A stretch of 64,000 nucleotides of DNA from Streptomyces sp. M41(2017) (GCF_002078175.1 NZ_MWFK01000001.1:558001-622000), one strand, 5' to 3'; counted from the stretch's first letter, positions 51,313 to 61,106 are shown. The notes: generated from the letters alone by a model not told the origin. Made by a program: numbers and translations.

Positions 51313-53502
51313 GTGAAGCTGCAGCAACTCGTCCTCAAGATCCATAGCAGATGCGATCTCGCCTGCGACCACTGCTATGTGTACGAGCATGCCGATCAGA
51401 GCTGGAAAGGGCGCCCGACCGTAATTTCCGAGGAAACGGTCGGAAGGGTCGCCGAGAGATTGGCGGCCTATGCGGAAGCACATGAACTCCCCTCGGTTTC
51501 CGTGATCCTTCACGGTGGCGAACCTCTTCTCGTGGGCCCCTCCCGGATGAGAAACATCTGTGCGGAACTCAAACGCGTTATCACCCCGGTCACCACGCTG
51601 GACCTCCGCATTCACACCAACGGTGTGCAGCTGAACACCCGCCATCTGAATGTATTCAAAGAATTCGGCGTCAAAGTCAGCGTCTCGCTCGACGGCGACC
51701 GGTCCTCCAACGACCGCCACCGGCTCGACCGCCGCGGGCGCAGCAGTCACGAGCGGGCCGTGAAGGGCATCGGCCTGCTGCGCTCGGAGGAGTACAGGCA
51801 CCTCTACAGCGGACTGTTGTGCACCGTGGACGTGGCCAACGACCCGATCGCCGTGCACGAAGCGCTGGTGGCGCTCGATCCGCCCAGGATCGACTACCTC
51901 CTCCCGCACTCCACGTGGGACAACCCTCCCCCCCGGCCCGCGGACGCCCCGACCGTGTACGCCGACTGGCTCCTGAAGATCTTCGATCACTGGGAGCGGC
52001 AGGGGCGCACCGTCCCGGTGCGGACCTTCGACTCGGTTCTCAGCACCCTGCGAGGGGGGCCGAGCCTGACGGAGGCCATGGGGCTCGCCCCCAGTGATCT
52101 CGCGGTCGTCGAGACCGATGGCAGCTTCGAGCAGGCCGACTCGCTGAAGACGGCCTACGACGGCGCCCCCGCGACGGGTTACGACGTCGTCGAGCACAGT
52201 TTCGACGAGTTCGCGCTCCACCCCGGTGTGCGCGCGCGCCAGGCGGGCCTGGAAGGCCTGAGCGACACCTGCCGCTCGTGCCCGGTCGTGGAATCCTGCG
52301 GCGGTGGCCTCTACGCGCACCGCTACAGCAGCGAGGGCGCGTTCGACAACCCGTCCGTCTTCTGCGAAGACCTGCGCACGCTGGTCGACGGTGTGGCGGA
52401 GCGGATCACCGACCGCGCGCTGTCCCCCGTCGTGAGCAGCGCGGACGACCTCGTCTGGCACCAGGGTGAGCTGAACAGGACCCTCCTGGCGGCCGCCGCC
52501 GACCGGCACCGGGCGGAGCCCGACTGGTCCGGCGTGTGGAGGGCCTTCCTGGAGCTTGACGGCGCGCCCGACGTCGCCCCCCACCTCGACAGGACTCTCG
52601 CGCACCCCTATGTCCGCACCGCATTGAGGGACGCCCTGCACGACCCCGCTTCCGCCGCGCCGCTCGCCGCGACGGCCGTCGCCGTCGCCGTCCGCGCCCG
52701 CGCCGACCTCGAACTCCGCTGGGACCACCCCGCCGCCGCACTGCACCTGCCCGCGCTGGGCACCCTCACCCTGCGGGAAGCGGGGCCCCTGGCCGTCTCG
52801 GTGAAGGCCGGCGAGCTGCGGGTGAGCACCCCCTGGGGTGAGGAGTTCACCCCGGGGGAGGCTTCGGCCGGGTGGCGCCCCGTGCCCACGGTCCCCGTCG
52901 CGGACGGCACGCTGCTGCTCCTGGACGACGCCGACCCGCTCCGCGACTGCTATTCCGTGCCGGTCGCCGAGCCACTGGGCCCCGGCGGCCTGGCCCGGTT
53001 CACCGAACGGCTGCGCCGGGCCTACGTGTTGCTGGAGGAGCGGCACCCTCCGGAGCGCGGCCGCGTCCACGCGGCGGCGCTGACCACCGTCACCCCGCTC
53101 GCCGCCGGAACGGGCGTGCGGCTCGGCGCGCACGGGCTCGGCGCGATCGGCCTGGCCGTGGACTTCGAGCCCGAGGACCTGGCCAGGGAACTGCCGCGCG
53201 CCGCACGGCTGGCGCGTCTGCGGGCGCTGCGCGAGACGGCCGACCTGAACGTGCCGGGCAACCGGGCCGGCCGGCTGCTCGACGAGGCGAGCGCGGAGCT
53301 GGGCGACGCCGCGTACTGGGCCGGCGAGGCGGCCGAGCAGACCGCCGCCCTGGAGCGGGCCGGCCGCGCCCTCGACCTGCTGGCAGCCCGCCCCGCCCAC
53401 GAACTCACCGCGACCGGCGTGGTGTTGGCGGACGAGCTGCGTGCCGAACTGAAGCAGGCGGTGAACGCGCTCCCTGCGAGCCGGTCCGGCCGCCGTGGCT
53501 GA
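51313..53502 (+). CDS. fxsB: Radical SAM/SPASM peptide-modifying enzyme FxsB
   Basis: 729 residues. The radical SAM cluster motif is Cys14-x3-Cys18-x2-Cys21 in IHSRCDLACDHCYVYEH, followed by VILHGGEPLL and IHTNGVQL (SAM-binding barrel). A SPASM region near 300-360 has Cys320, Cys323, Cys329 and Cys351, enough for auxiliary Fe-S ligation. Residues about 370-729 form the long extension typical of FxsB, related to a HExxH metallohydrolase domain; the zinc motif is lost (the region reads AHGLGAIGLAVDFE), the inactivated form. The enzyme should crosslink the FDS motif of FxsA. The start has no visible SD. Its end overlaps the AAC(3)-fold gene by 8 bp. Confidence 0.92.
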   Translation: MKLQQLVLKIHSRCDLACDHCYVYEHADQSWKGRPTVISEETVGRVAERLAAYAEAHELPSVSVILHGGEPLLVGPSRMRNICAELKRVITPVTTLDLRIHTNGVQLNTRHLNVFKEFGVKVSVSLDGDRSSNDRHRLDRRGRSSHERAVKGIGLLRSEEYRHLYSGLLCTVDVANDPIAVHEALVALDPPRIDYLLPHSTWDNPPPRPADAPTVYADWLLKIFDHWERQGRTVPVRTFDSVLSTLRGGPSLTEAMGLAPSDLAVVETDGSFEQADSLKTAYDGAPATGYDVVEHSFDEFALHPGVRARQAGLEGLSDTCRSCPVVESCGGGLYAHRYSSEGAFDNPSVFCEDLRTLVDGVAERITDRALSPVVSSADDLVWHQGELNRTLLAAAADRHRAEPDWSGVWRAFLELDGAPDVAPHLDRTLAHPYVRTALRDALHDPASAAPLAATAVAVAVRARADLELRWDHPAAALHLPALGTLTLREAGPLAVSVKAGELRVSTPWGEEFTPGEASAGWRPVPTVPVADGTLLLLDDADPLRDCYSVPVAEPLGPGGLARFTERLRRAYVLLEERHPPERGRVHAAALTTVTPLAAGTGVRLGAHGLGAIGLAVDFEPEDLARELPRAARLARLRALRETADLNVPGNRAGRLLDEASAELGDAAYWAGEAAEQTAALERAGRALDLLAARPAHELTATGVVLADELRAELKQAVNALPASRSGRRG

Positions 53503-54268
53503 CGCGCGCCGGCTGGACGACATGTTCAGGGACATGGGTGTGCCGCGCGGAGGCGTCCTCATGGTGCACGCCTCCCTCGGCGGCAGTGGCCTGCGGGCCG
53601 CCGAGGTCCGGGACGCGCTGCTCGACGCGCTCGGCCCGGACGGCACCCTCGTCGTGCCCGCGTTCTCGCCGGAGAACTCCTTCACCTCACGGGCCTACAA
53701 GGAGCTCACGGCGGCGATGACCGAGGAGGAGGAGCGGGCGTTCCGCGCGTCACGGCCACCGTTCGACGCCCCCACCACGCCCTGCCCGACGATGGGTGTG
53801 CTCGCCGAGTGCGTCCGCACCACACCGGGCGCCGCGCGCAGCACCCATCCGCACACCTCACTGGCCGGACTCGGCCCGCGGGCGGCCGAGTTGCTCGGCG
53901 TCCACGACCCGGACTGCCACCTCGGCGAACGCTCCCCGCTCGGCGCGCTCTACGCGGCCGGCGCCCATGTCCTGCTGTTCCGGGTGGGGTTCGAGGTGTG
54001 CAGCGCGTTCCACCTCGCCGAGTACCGGCTGCGGCCGTCGCCGCCGCTCCGCTCGTACTCCTGCGTGACCGGGCGGCCCGGTCACTGGATCTCGTACGAG
54101 GACATCACGCTGTACGACGGGGACTTCGGGGCGATCGGGGCGCGGCTGCCGCGTGATCTCCCGGTGGAACGGGAAATGGCGGGGAGAGCGGTGCGGCTCT
54201 TCGGGATGCGGGAGGCCGTCGATCTGGCCGGGGTCCAGATGTCTGGATATCGCCAGGGATTGACGTGA
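53495..54268 (+). CDS. AAC(3)-fold acyltransferase of the fxs locus
   Basis: 257 residues of the aminoglycoside 3-N-acetyltransferase family: VLMVHASLGGSG, GTLVVPAFSPENSF, ARSTHPHTSLAGLGPRA (substrate-site His-Pro), SPLGALYAAGAHVLLFRVGFEVCSAFHLAEY. In aminoglycoside-resistance enzymes this fold acetylates an amine using acetyl-CoA. Here the gene overlaps fxsB by 8 bp, an association typical for FxSxx loci, so acetylation of the modified peptide or another product is more likely than antibiotic resistance. The GTG start lies in the fxsB 3' end. Confidence 0.88.
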   Translation: MADARRLDDMFRDMGVPRGGVLMVHASLGGSGLRAAEVRDALLDALGPDGTLVVPAFSPENSFTSRAYKELTAAMTEEEERAFRASRPPFDAPTTPCPTMGVLAECVRTTPGAARSTHPHTSLAGLGPRAAELLGVHDPDCHLGERSPLGALYAAGAHVLLFRVGFEVCSAFHLAEYRLRPSPPLRSYSCVTGRPGHWISYEDITLYDGDFGAIGARLPRDLPVEREMAGRAVRLFGMREAVDLAGVQMSGYRQGLT

Positions 54269-54362
54269 AAGAGGCGACCCGCACGGGGCCTCGGTCGGGA
54301 AGATTGTGGGTTCCGGCCAGGTGAACATCCCGTAGGGGTCAAATCCACAGGCAGGGGGGCGC

Positions 54363-55676
54363 GTGGACATACCTGAACGGGCATCGGACAACCGGCCGTA
54401 CTTCTTCCTGAGTTACGCCCACACACCGGCCTGGGGGCCCGGTGGCGGGGACCCGGACCACTGGGTGCAGGTCCTCTTCACCGATCTGTGCGACCACATC
54501 ATGGCGCTCACCGACCTGCCCGCGGGGGTGCCCGCCGGGTTCATGGACCGGGAGATGCGTTCGGGCGACGGGTGGCCGGAGAAACTCAGCGAGAACCTCG
54601 CCAACTGCCGTGTTTTCGTTCCGCTGTTCTCGCCGCGCTACTTCACCAGTGAGAGTTGCGGACGGGAATGGTTCGCCTTCAACGAACGTATTCTGCGGGC
54701 CCGGGCCACCGGCAACGGCGCCGTGCAGGCGATCGTCCCGGCCCTGTGGACGCATATCGACTACGCCCAACTCCCGGATTCCGTACGGCACATCCATGTG
54801 GACCACGCCCAGTTCGGGGACCGCTACGCCGCGAACGGCATCTACGGTCTGATCAAACTGAACCGGCTGCGCGACGAGTACGAGGAGACGGTGCTCGGAC
54901 TCGCCCAGCGGATCGTGCAGATCGCGCAGGAGTCCCCGCTGCAGTCCAGCAGACCCCGCCCCTACGAGAGCACGCCGAGTGCGTTCAAGCCGCGCGGCGA
55001 GGGACCCCGGCGGATCCATCTGACGGTGGCGGCGCCCACCCGGCACAGCATCCCCGAGCACCGGGACACCCGCCCGTACGGCGAGGACGCCCAGGACTGG
55101 AACCCGTACCACTCGGAGTCGACCCGTTCGCTGCCCGCGCTCGCCGAGGAGCTCATCCGCTCCCTCGACTACCGGATCACGGTGTCCTCGTTCGACGACG
55201 AGACCACCGACGACGACCTGGGCGCGGACGACACGGAGAAGGCGGGACCGAGCCATCCGGGCATCCTGCTCGTCGACCGCTGGGCGCTCACCGACGAGGA
55301 ACGGGCCCGCAGGCTCAAGGCGTTCGACGCCAGCGCCCGGCCGTGGATCAGCGCGGTCGTCCCGTGGAACCGGACCGACATCCAGTGCCACGGCGAGGAG
55401 GGCCGGCGACTGGCGGCGGAGCTCGAACGGACGCTGCCGCTGATCCTCGACCGGGGGCGGCGCGCGGACTGCCGGGTCGCCGTCAACGGCGTGCCCACGC
55501 TGAAGGCCTTCACCGACGTACTCCCTGTCGTCGTCGCGCACGCGACCCGGCAGTACCTGAAGCACGCCGAGGCGCATCCGCCCGCGGGCCCGGCCGTCCG
55601 CCGGCCCCGCCTGATGGGCCCCACCCACCCGCCGCTGCCCGACGGCGGATCCGACCACGGAGGAGAAGAAGCATGA
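54363..55676 (+). CDS. fxsC: TIR-like protein FxsC
   Basis: 437 residues. The N-terminus is a TIR-like domain beginning RPYFFLSYAHTPAWG, with FMDREM, LANCRVFVPLFSPRYFTSESCGREWFAF, of the type in FxSxx-COOH loci. It is followed by a proline-rich linker and a C-terminal FxsC domain with strands ITVSSFDDE and ILLVDRWALTDEERARRLKAF. TIR domains can hydrolyse NAD or act as scaffolds; the acidic catalytic residue cannot be confirmed by eye. The GTG start has AGGGGGG upstream. It overlaps fxsT by ATGA, and 94 bp separate it from the AAC(3)-fold gene. Confidence 0.87.
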   Translation: MDIPERASDNRPYFFLSYAHTPAWGPGGGDPDHWVQVLFTDLCDHIMALTDLPAGVPAGFMDREMRSGDGWPEKLSENLANCRVFVPLFSPRYFTSESCGREWFAFNERILRARATGNGAVQAIVPALWTHIDYAQLPDSVRHIHVDHAQFGDRYAANGIYGLIKLNRLRDEYEETVLGLAQRIVQIAQESPLQSSRPRPYESTPSAFKPRGEGPRRIHLTVAAPTRHSIPEHRDTRPYGEDAQDWNPYHSESTRSLPALAEELIRSLDYRITVSSFDDETTDDDLGADDTEKAGPSHPGILLVDRWALTDEERARRLKAFDASARPWISAVVPWNRTDIQCHGEEGRRLAAELERTLPLILDRGRRADCRVAVNGVPTLKAFTDVLPVVVAHATRQYLKHAEAHPPAGPAVRRPRLMGPTHPPLPDGGSDHGGEEA

Positions 55677-58600
55677 CGGCCGTGCAGGACGGACGGATCA
55701 TCACCTTCTACTCGTACAAGGGAGGCACGGGCCGCACCATGGCGCTGGCCAACACGGCCTGGATCCTCGCCGCCAACGGCCGGCGCGTCCTCGCCGTCGA
55801 CTGGGACCTGGAGGCTCCCGGCCTGCACCGCTTCTTCCACCCCTTCCTCGACCCCAACGCGCTCGCGGCCACCACCGGCGTCATCGACATCATCAACGAG
55901 TACGCGTGGGCCGCGACCACCGGAACCCAGCGCTCCGGCGAGTGGCACCGGGACTACGCGCGAGTCGAGCAGCACGCCATCTCCCTGACGCCCGAGCGCC
56001 TCGGACTGCGCTTCCAGGAGGGCGGATCGCTCGACTTCCTCTCCGCCGGCCGCCAGGACCGCTCGTACTCGGCGAGCGTCTCCTCCTTCGAGTGGGACAA
56101 CTTCTACGAACGGCTCGGCGGAGGTCTCTTCCTCGACGCGCTGCGCGACGACATGCGGTCCTCCTACGACTACGTGCTGATCGACAGCCGCACCGGGCTC
56201 TCCGACAACGCCGACATCTGCACCATCCAGATGCCCGACGTGCTGGTGGACTGCTTCACGCTCAGCGACCAGTCCCTCGACGGCGCGGCGGCCGTCGCCC
56301 GCAGCGTCGAGGACGGGTACCGCAAGCGGCCCATCCGGGTCCTGCCGGTTCCGATGCGCATCGACGAGGGCGAGAAGGAGAAGGTGGACGCCGGACGGGC
56401 GCTGGCCCGTCTGAAGTTCGACGGACTGCCCAAGGGGCTCGGCGGCGAGGAGATGGCGGGCGAGGAGCTGACCGCCTACTGGGGCGCCGTCGAGATCCCG
56501 TACCGCCCGTACTACGCCTACGAGGAGACCCTCGCGACCGTCGGCGACGAGAGCGGCATCGCCAACTCGCTGCTGTCCGCGTTCGAACGGCTCACCGCGG
56601 TCATCACGGACGGCACGGTGACCGCCCTGCCGCCGGTGCCGGAGCCCGTGCGGCTGCGCTGCCGGGACGCGTTCCTCAGGCGGCGGCCCATCTCCACCGC
56701 GGCGGACGTGGTGATCGCGTACACGGCGGAGAACCGCGTGTGGGCGGACTGGATCGAGTCGCTCCTCAAGCGGGCCGGCTGCCGCGTCACCCCGCACGAC
56801 GTCGCGTCCGGCCCCGTCGACCGCCCGGACCCGGCGACCCGCACCCTCGTGCTGCTGTCCAAGGCGTTCCGCAAGTCCCGGCACGCCGACCCCCTCTGGC
56901 GCGCCCTGACGGACGCCGAGGACGAGGCCCCGCACGACGCGGCGCACGGCAGCGTCGTCCCCGTCCGGGTGGACGAGGTGCACCTCCCGCAGTCCTACCT
57001 CGACCGCAATCCGGTGGACCTGCACCGGCTCGACGAGGCCCAGTGCGTCAGCGCGCTCCTCGGCGCCCTGGAACTGCCGGGCCGGCCCGTCGAACCGGGC
57101 GCGGCGGGGCCCCGGTTCCCGGGCAGCACCCCGGCCATCTGGAGCGCGCCGCAGCGGAACAACACCTTCACCGGCCGCGACGTCATCCTCGACCGGGTCC
57201 GCGACCAGCTCGGCGGCGGCATCTCCGTCGTGCTGCCGCAGCCGCAGGCGCTGTACGGACTCGGCGGCGTCGGCAAGACCCAGGTGGCGCTGGAGTACGT
57301 GCACCGGTTCATGGCCGACTACGACCTGGTGTGGTGGATCTCCGCGGAGGACCCCGGCAACGTGGTCTCCTCGCTCGCCGAACTCGCCGCCCGCATCGGC
57401 GCGCCCAGCGGCGAGGACATCAACCTGGCCAGCCAGGAGGCCGTGCAGATGCTGGCCCGCGGGGCGCCGACCAAACGGTGGATCCTGATCTTCGACAACG
57501 CCGACGACCCGGCCCGCCTCACCCGCTTCTTCCCGGCCGGTGGCGGCGGCCACATCCTCGTCACCTCCCGCAACCAGGCGTGGGCTCAGCAGGGCGCCTC
57601 CCTGCCCATCGACGTGTTCCTGCGCGAGGAGAGCGTCGAGCACCTCACCCGGCGCGCCTCCGGGCTGACCGTCGAGGAGGCCGACCGGGTCGCGACCGCG
57701 GTCGGTGACCTGCCCCTGGCCGTCGAGCAGGCGGCGGCCTGGCTCGCGGAGACGGCCACCCCGATCGAGGACTACCTGCGCCAGCTCGCCGAGCAGACCA
57801 CCGAGGTCCTGGACCTCAACCAGCCCGCGGACTATCCGCAGACGGTGGCCGCGACCTGGAACATCTCCATAGCCAGGCTCCGCGAACGGTCCCCGGCGTC
57901 GGTGCGGCTGCTCCAGCTGTGCGCGTTCCTCGCCGCCGAGCCGATCTCCTCGCACCTGCTCTACAGCAAGGAGATGATCGACGCCCTCAGGCCGTACGAC
58001 CCGGCGCTCCAGGAGAGCCTGCTGCTGGGCCGGGTGATCCGGGAGATCGGCCGGTTCGCGCTCGCCAAGGTCGACCAGGTCAGCAACAGCATCCAGGTCC
58101 ACCGGCTGGTGCAGGCCGTGATCCGGTCGCAGCTCACCGAGGAGGAGCAGCGGCAGGCCCGGCATGTGGTGCACACGGTCCTCGCGGGCTGCCGGCCCGA
58201 CGGCGACGAGCCGATCGACGACCCGGAGACCTGGCCGCGCTTCGCGGTCATCTGGCCGCATCTGGCGGCCTCGGACGCCCGCAACTGCACCGACTCCGCC
58301 ACCCGCAGGCTCCTCATCGACCGCGTCCGCTATCTGTGGAAGCGCGGCGAGTTCCCCGGTGCGCAGGCGCTCGCCGAGGAGCTCCTCGCCCACTGGGAGC
58401 CGATCCTCGGCGAGGACGACGTGCAGTTCCTGTACCTGCGCTGCCAGCTCGGCAACGTCCTGCGGTCCCAGGGCCGCTACGTGGAGGCCCGGGACATCAA
58501 CACGGCGCTCCTGGAGCGCCAGCAGCGCGTCCTCGGGCCCACGCACCCGCACACGTACGTCACCATGTCCGGCCTCGCCAGCGACCTCGCGGCGCTCGGG

Positions 58601-59620
58601 GTGTACGAGTCGGCGGTGGACTACGCGCGCGAGGCGCACGAAGGGTTCCGGCAGATCTTCCACGAGTCGCACCGCCGCACCCTGAGCGCCGCGAACAACC
58701 TGGCGCTGGCGCTGCGCATGGTCGGCCGGTACGGCGAGGCCCGCGTCCTCGACCAGGAGACCTTCGACCGCCGCACGGAGGTCCTCGGCCCGGACCATCC
58801 GTACACGCTCGCCTCGGCGGCGCGCCTGGGCCGCGACCTGCGCGAGGTCGGCCGCTACGGCGAGTCGGTGTCCCTCCTCTCCCGCGCCTACGACGCCCAC
58901 AAGCGCATCCTCGGCAAGGACTTCCCCGGCACGCTGAGCTGCGCCAAGTCCCTCGCGGTGTCGCTGCGGCGGGCGGGCGAGTTCGAGGACGCCCGCCGGC
59001 TCACGACGGCGACGCGCGCGCAGTACCGGCAGCAGTACGAGGCGCCGACGCCGGACTCGCTGGCCTGCGACCTCAACATGGCGGCGGACCTGTTCGCGGC
59101 GGACGAGCGGGAGGCGGCGCGCGAGGTGGCCCGGGACGCCCTCACGGAGTACATGAAGGTGCCGGGCGAGGCCCACCCGTACACCCAGGCGGCGCTGAAC
59201 AACCTGGGGATCTTCCACTGGGGCTGCGGCGACGCCGAGGAGGCGGAGAAGGTGTTCCGCAAGGTGCTGCGGCGGATGGGCGAGGTCCTCGGCGAGAAGC
59301 ACCCGCACACCCTGTTCACGGGCGTCAACTACGCCAACGTCCTCGCCGACCAGGGCCGGCTGGAGGAGGCCCGCGAACTGGAGGAGAAGGCGATGGTGAC
59401 CCTCCGTACGGTGCTCGGCCCGCACCATCCGGAGACCCTCGCGGTCGTCGCGAACGCGGGCCTCACCCTGGCCGCGCTCGGCCGCCGGGACGAGGCCCGC
59501 CGGCTGCGCGAGGAGGCCCTGTCGGAGCTGCGCGCGCTGCTCGGCGAGGAGAACGGCCTGACCCGCGTCGCCGCGGACGACCGCCGCATCTACCGGGACC
59601 TGGAACCGCTGGCGGTGTGA
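55673..59620 (+). CDS. fxsT: FxsT: ParA-like + TIR + STAND NTPase + TPR protein
   Basis: 1315 residues. Order: ParA/MinD-like ATPase with deviant Walker A KGGTGRT (16-22) and VDWDLEAPG; a TIR domain about 341-460 (DVVIAYTAENRVWADWIESLLKRAG); a STAND/NB-ARC NTPase with P-loop GLGGVGKT (about 528-535), Walker B ILIFDNADD and GDLPLAVEQAAAW; then a long tetratricopeptide region (about 880-1300, repeated pattern of VLGPxHPxTL). This is the tetratricopeptide member of the FxSxx-COOH system. Such modules serve as ligand-sensing, oligomerising switches. It probably senses or transduces the modified peptide. It is the last gene of the locus. Confidence 0.9.
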   Translation: MTAVQDGRIITFYSYKGGTGRTMALANTAWILAANGRRVLAVDWDLEAPGLHRFFHPFLDPNALAATTGVIDIINEYAWAATTGTQRSGEWHRDYARVEQHAISLTPERLGLRFQEGGSLDFLSAGRQDRSYSASVSSFEWDNFYERLGGGLFLDALRDDMRSSYDYVLIDSRTGLSDNADICTIQMPDVLVDCFTLSDQSLDGAAAVARSVEDGYRKRPIRVLPVPMRIDEGEKEKVDAGRALARLKFDGLPKGLGGEEMAGEELTAYWGAVEIPYRPYYAYEETLATVGDESGIANSLLSAFERLTAVITDGTVTALPPVPEPVRLRCRDAFLRRRPISTAADVVIAYTAENRVWADWIESLLKRAGCRVTPHDVASGPVDRPDPATRTLVLLSKAFRKSRHADPLWRALTDAEDEAPHDAAHGSVVPVRVDEVHLPQSYLDRNPVDLHRLDEAQCVSALLGALELPGRPVEPGAAGPRFPGSTPAIWSAPQRNNTFTGRDVILDRVRDQLGGGISVVLPQPQALYGLGGVGKTQVALEYVHRFMADYDLVWWISAEDPGNVVSSLAELAARIGAPSGEDINLASQEAVQMLARGAPTKRWILIFDNADDPARLTRFFPAGGGGHILVTSRNQAWAQQGASLPIDVFLREESVEHLTRRASGLTVEEADRVATAVGDLPLAVEQAAAWLAETATPIEDYLRQLAEQTTEVLDLNQPADYPQTVAATWNISIARLRERSPASVRLLQLCAFLAAEPISSHLLYSKEMIDALRPYDPALQESLLLGRVIREIGRFALAKVDQVSNSIQVHRLVQAVIRSQLTEEEQRQARHVVHTVLAGCRPDGDEPIDDPETWPRFAVIWPHLAASDARNCTDSATRRLLIDRVRYLWKRGEFPGAQALAEELLAHWEPILGEDDVQFLYLRCQLGNVLRSQGRYVEARDINTALLERQQRVLGPTHPHTYVTMSGLASDLAALGVYESAVDYAREAHEGFRQIFHESHRRTLSAANNLALALRMVGRYGEARVLDQETFDRRTEVLGPDHPYTLASAARLGRDLREVGRYGESVSLLSRAYDAHKRILGKDFPGTLSCAKSLAVSLRRAGEFEDARRLTTATRAQYRQQYEAPTPDSLACDLNMAADLFAADEREAAREVARDALTEYMKVPGEAHPYTQAALNNLGIFHWGCGDAEEAEKVFRKVLRRMGEVLGEKHPHTLFTGVNYANVLADQGRLEEARELEEKAMVTLRTVLGPHHPETLAVVANAGLTLAALGRRDEARRLREEALSELRALLGEENGLTRVAADDRRIYRDLEPLAV

Positions 59621-59661
59621 GACGCGGCCGCGGGGGCGCCCGGAGTGGCCGAGGTCCGGCT

Positions 59662-59713
59662 GCTCCGGGCGCTCCGGAGGCTCCGGAGGCTCCGCTCCGG
59701 GCGCTCCGACGGC
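59662..59713. repeat. Short tandem GC repeats after fxsT
   Basis: Repeated CTCCGGAGG and CTCCGGGCG units follow fxsT. They form part of a 264-bp gap with no gene. Confidence 0.4.
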
Positions 59714-59811
59714 GGGGTCTCGTGTCGCGGACAGGGGCCGGCGGACCGGGCCCCGGCACGGAGACGCGCGCCGGACGTCGGGGGCCGGTCGCGACAGGCA
59801 TCCGGTGAGCG

Positions 59812-59835
59812 GGGCCCCGTCTCGCGCCGGGGCCC
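59812..59835. terminator. Stem-loop between fxsT and the alpha/beta hydrolase
   Basis: GGGCCCCG (59812-59819) pairs with CGGGGCCC (59828-59835). It lies 50 bp after the stop of the minus-strand hydrolase gene, between convergent genes, so could serve both. Confidence 0.5.
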
Positions 59836-59884
59836 GGTGACCGAGGGCCTCGCCCCCCGTTCGGGTGCCCGACGCCCGGAATCC

Positions 59885-60868
59885 TCAGAGCGCGGCGGCA
59901 GCCTGCGAGCGCGCCCGGCCGGGCGGCGCCTGCGGGACGTCGGCGTGGGCGCCCGCGCCGGAGGTCACCGCCCGGCTCCTCCTGCTGCCGGGCCACACCG
60001 GGGTGTCGGCCAGCAGCCAGGCGAGCACCTTGGGGAGGGCCCGCAGCGCGGCGAAGTGCGCGGCGGTGGGTTCGAGGACGGCGGTGGCCCGGGGGATCCG
60101 GGCGGCCATCCAGGAGGAGTGCGAGGCCGGGGAGAACACGTCCTTCACCCCGTGCCAGAGCAGTACCGGCACGCGGATGTCCGCCGGTTCGAAGCCCCAG
60201 CTCCCGGTGAGGGCGAGCGCGTCGTCGATCCAGCCGTACGGGGAGGTCCGCAGCGCCTCGCGGTAGTTGCGCAGCAGCATCGAGCGGATGGTGTTGTCGG
60301 AGACGATCTGCCGGTCGTCGGCGGTGAGTTCGGGGCGCAGGTCCTCCAGCAGGCGCACCGGGTCCCGGCGGATGGCGGCGGACCGCGGGATCAGCCGGGC
60401 GGTGAAGCGGTCCGGGTCGGTGAACGCGGTCCGGAACTCGTTGACGTTCGACGGTGCCATCCCGGCGAACCAGTCGAGCCCCTCGGCGCCGCGCGGCGCG
60501 AGTCCCACGAGGGCCGCGGCCCGGGTCACCCGCTGCGGCATCAGCGCGGCGCAGGCCAGCGCGTGCGGGGCGCCCCCGGACCGGCCGGCCACGGCGAACC
60601 GCTCGATGCCGAGCGCGTCCGCGATGGAGGTGACGTCCTGCACGACGTCGACGACGCGCCGTCCCGGGAGCCGGTCCGATCCCCCGTACCCGGGGCGGTC
60701 GTAGCTGATCAGCCGGGTGCCGCGCTGGTACAGGAACATGGACCGGGGCCGCGGTCCGACGCGGCTGCCCGGCATGCCGTGCAGCAGGAACACGGGGCGT
60801 CCCCGTGGGTCCCCCGAGATCTCGACGCGCAGCAACCGGCCGTCCGCCGAACGTACATGGTCACGCAC
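59885..60868 (-). CDS. Alpha/beta-fold hydrolase
   Basis: 327 residues. HGMPGSRVGPRPRS gives the oxyanion-hole region, and VAGRSGGAPHAL is the nucleophile elbow with Ser in G-R-S-G-G. The acid is probably in LWHGVKDVFSPASHS and the His in TAAHFAAL. The last ~45 residues are a low-complexity basic tail. I chose the GTG at 60868, because GGAGGGGGAG lies just upstream. The substrate cannot be inferred. Confidence 0.85.
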   Translation of the reverse strand: MRDHVRSADGRLLRVEISGDPRGRPVFLLHGMPGSRVGPRPRSMFLYQRGTRLISYDRPGYGGSDRLPGRRVVDVVQDVTSIADALGIERFAVAGRSGGAPHALACAALMPQRVTRAAALVGLAPRGAEGLDWFAGMAPSNVNEFRTAFTDPDRFTARLIPRSAAIRRDPVRLLEDLRPELTADDRQIVSDNTIRSMLLRNYREALRTSPYGWIDDALALTGSWGFEPADIRVPVLLWHGVKDVFSPASHSSWMAARIPRATAVLEPTAAHFAALRALPKVLAWLLADTPVWPGSRRSRAVTSGAGAHADVPQAPPGRARSQAAAAL

Positions 60869-61081
60869 AGCGCTCCCCCTCCCTCGGTCCGGACGGACCG
60901 GGACAAACGCTGCCGAGTGACTGCCCGCCCGGATGTACGACGAAACGAGTTCGCGAGTCAACCTGACCGTCAGATCAAGCCACTCGCGGCCCGGCGGACT
61001 CCGGACGGGAGCGGGAGCGGGAGGAGGAGAGTGGAGGAGGGTGAAGGAGAAGGAGGGAGAGAACAGGGCGGGGAACAGCGG

Positions 61082-61106
61082 AACCGGCCGGGAGTGACGG
61101 CCGGTT
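61082..61106 (-). terminator. 9-bp stem-loop at the end of the 33-residue ORF
   Basis: AACCGGCCG (61082-61090) pairs perfectly with CGGCCGGTT (61098-61106) over a 7-nt loop. It abuts the stop codon of the small minus-strand ORF. Confidence 0.6.

Noticed and set aside
53495..54268. Aminoglycoside resistance determinant
   Set aside because: The AAC(3) fold alone does not show resistance; overlap with fxsB and the FxSxx context favour another acceptor.
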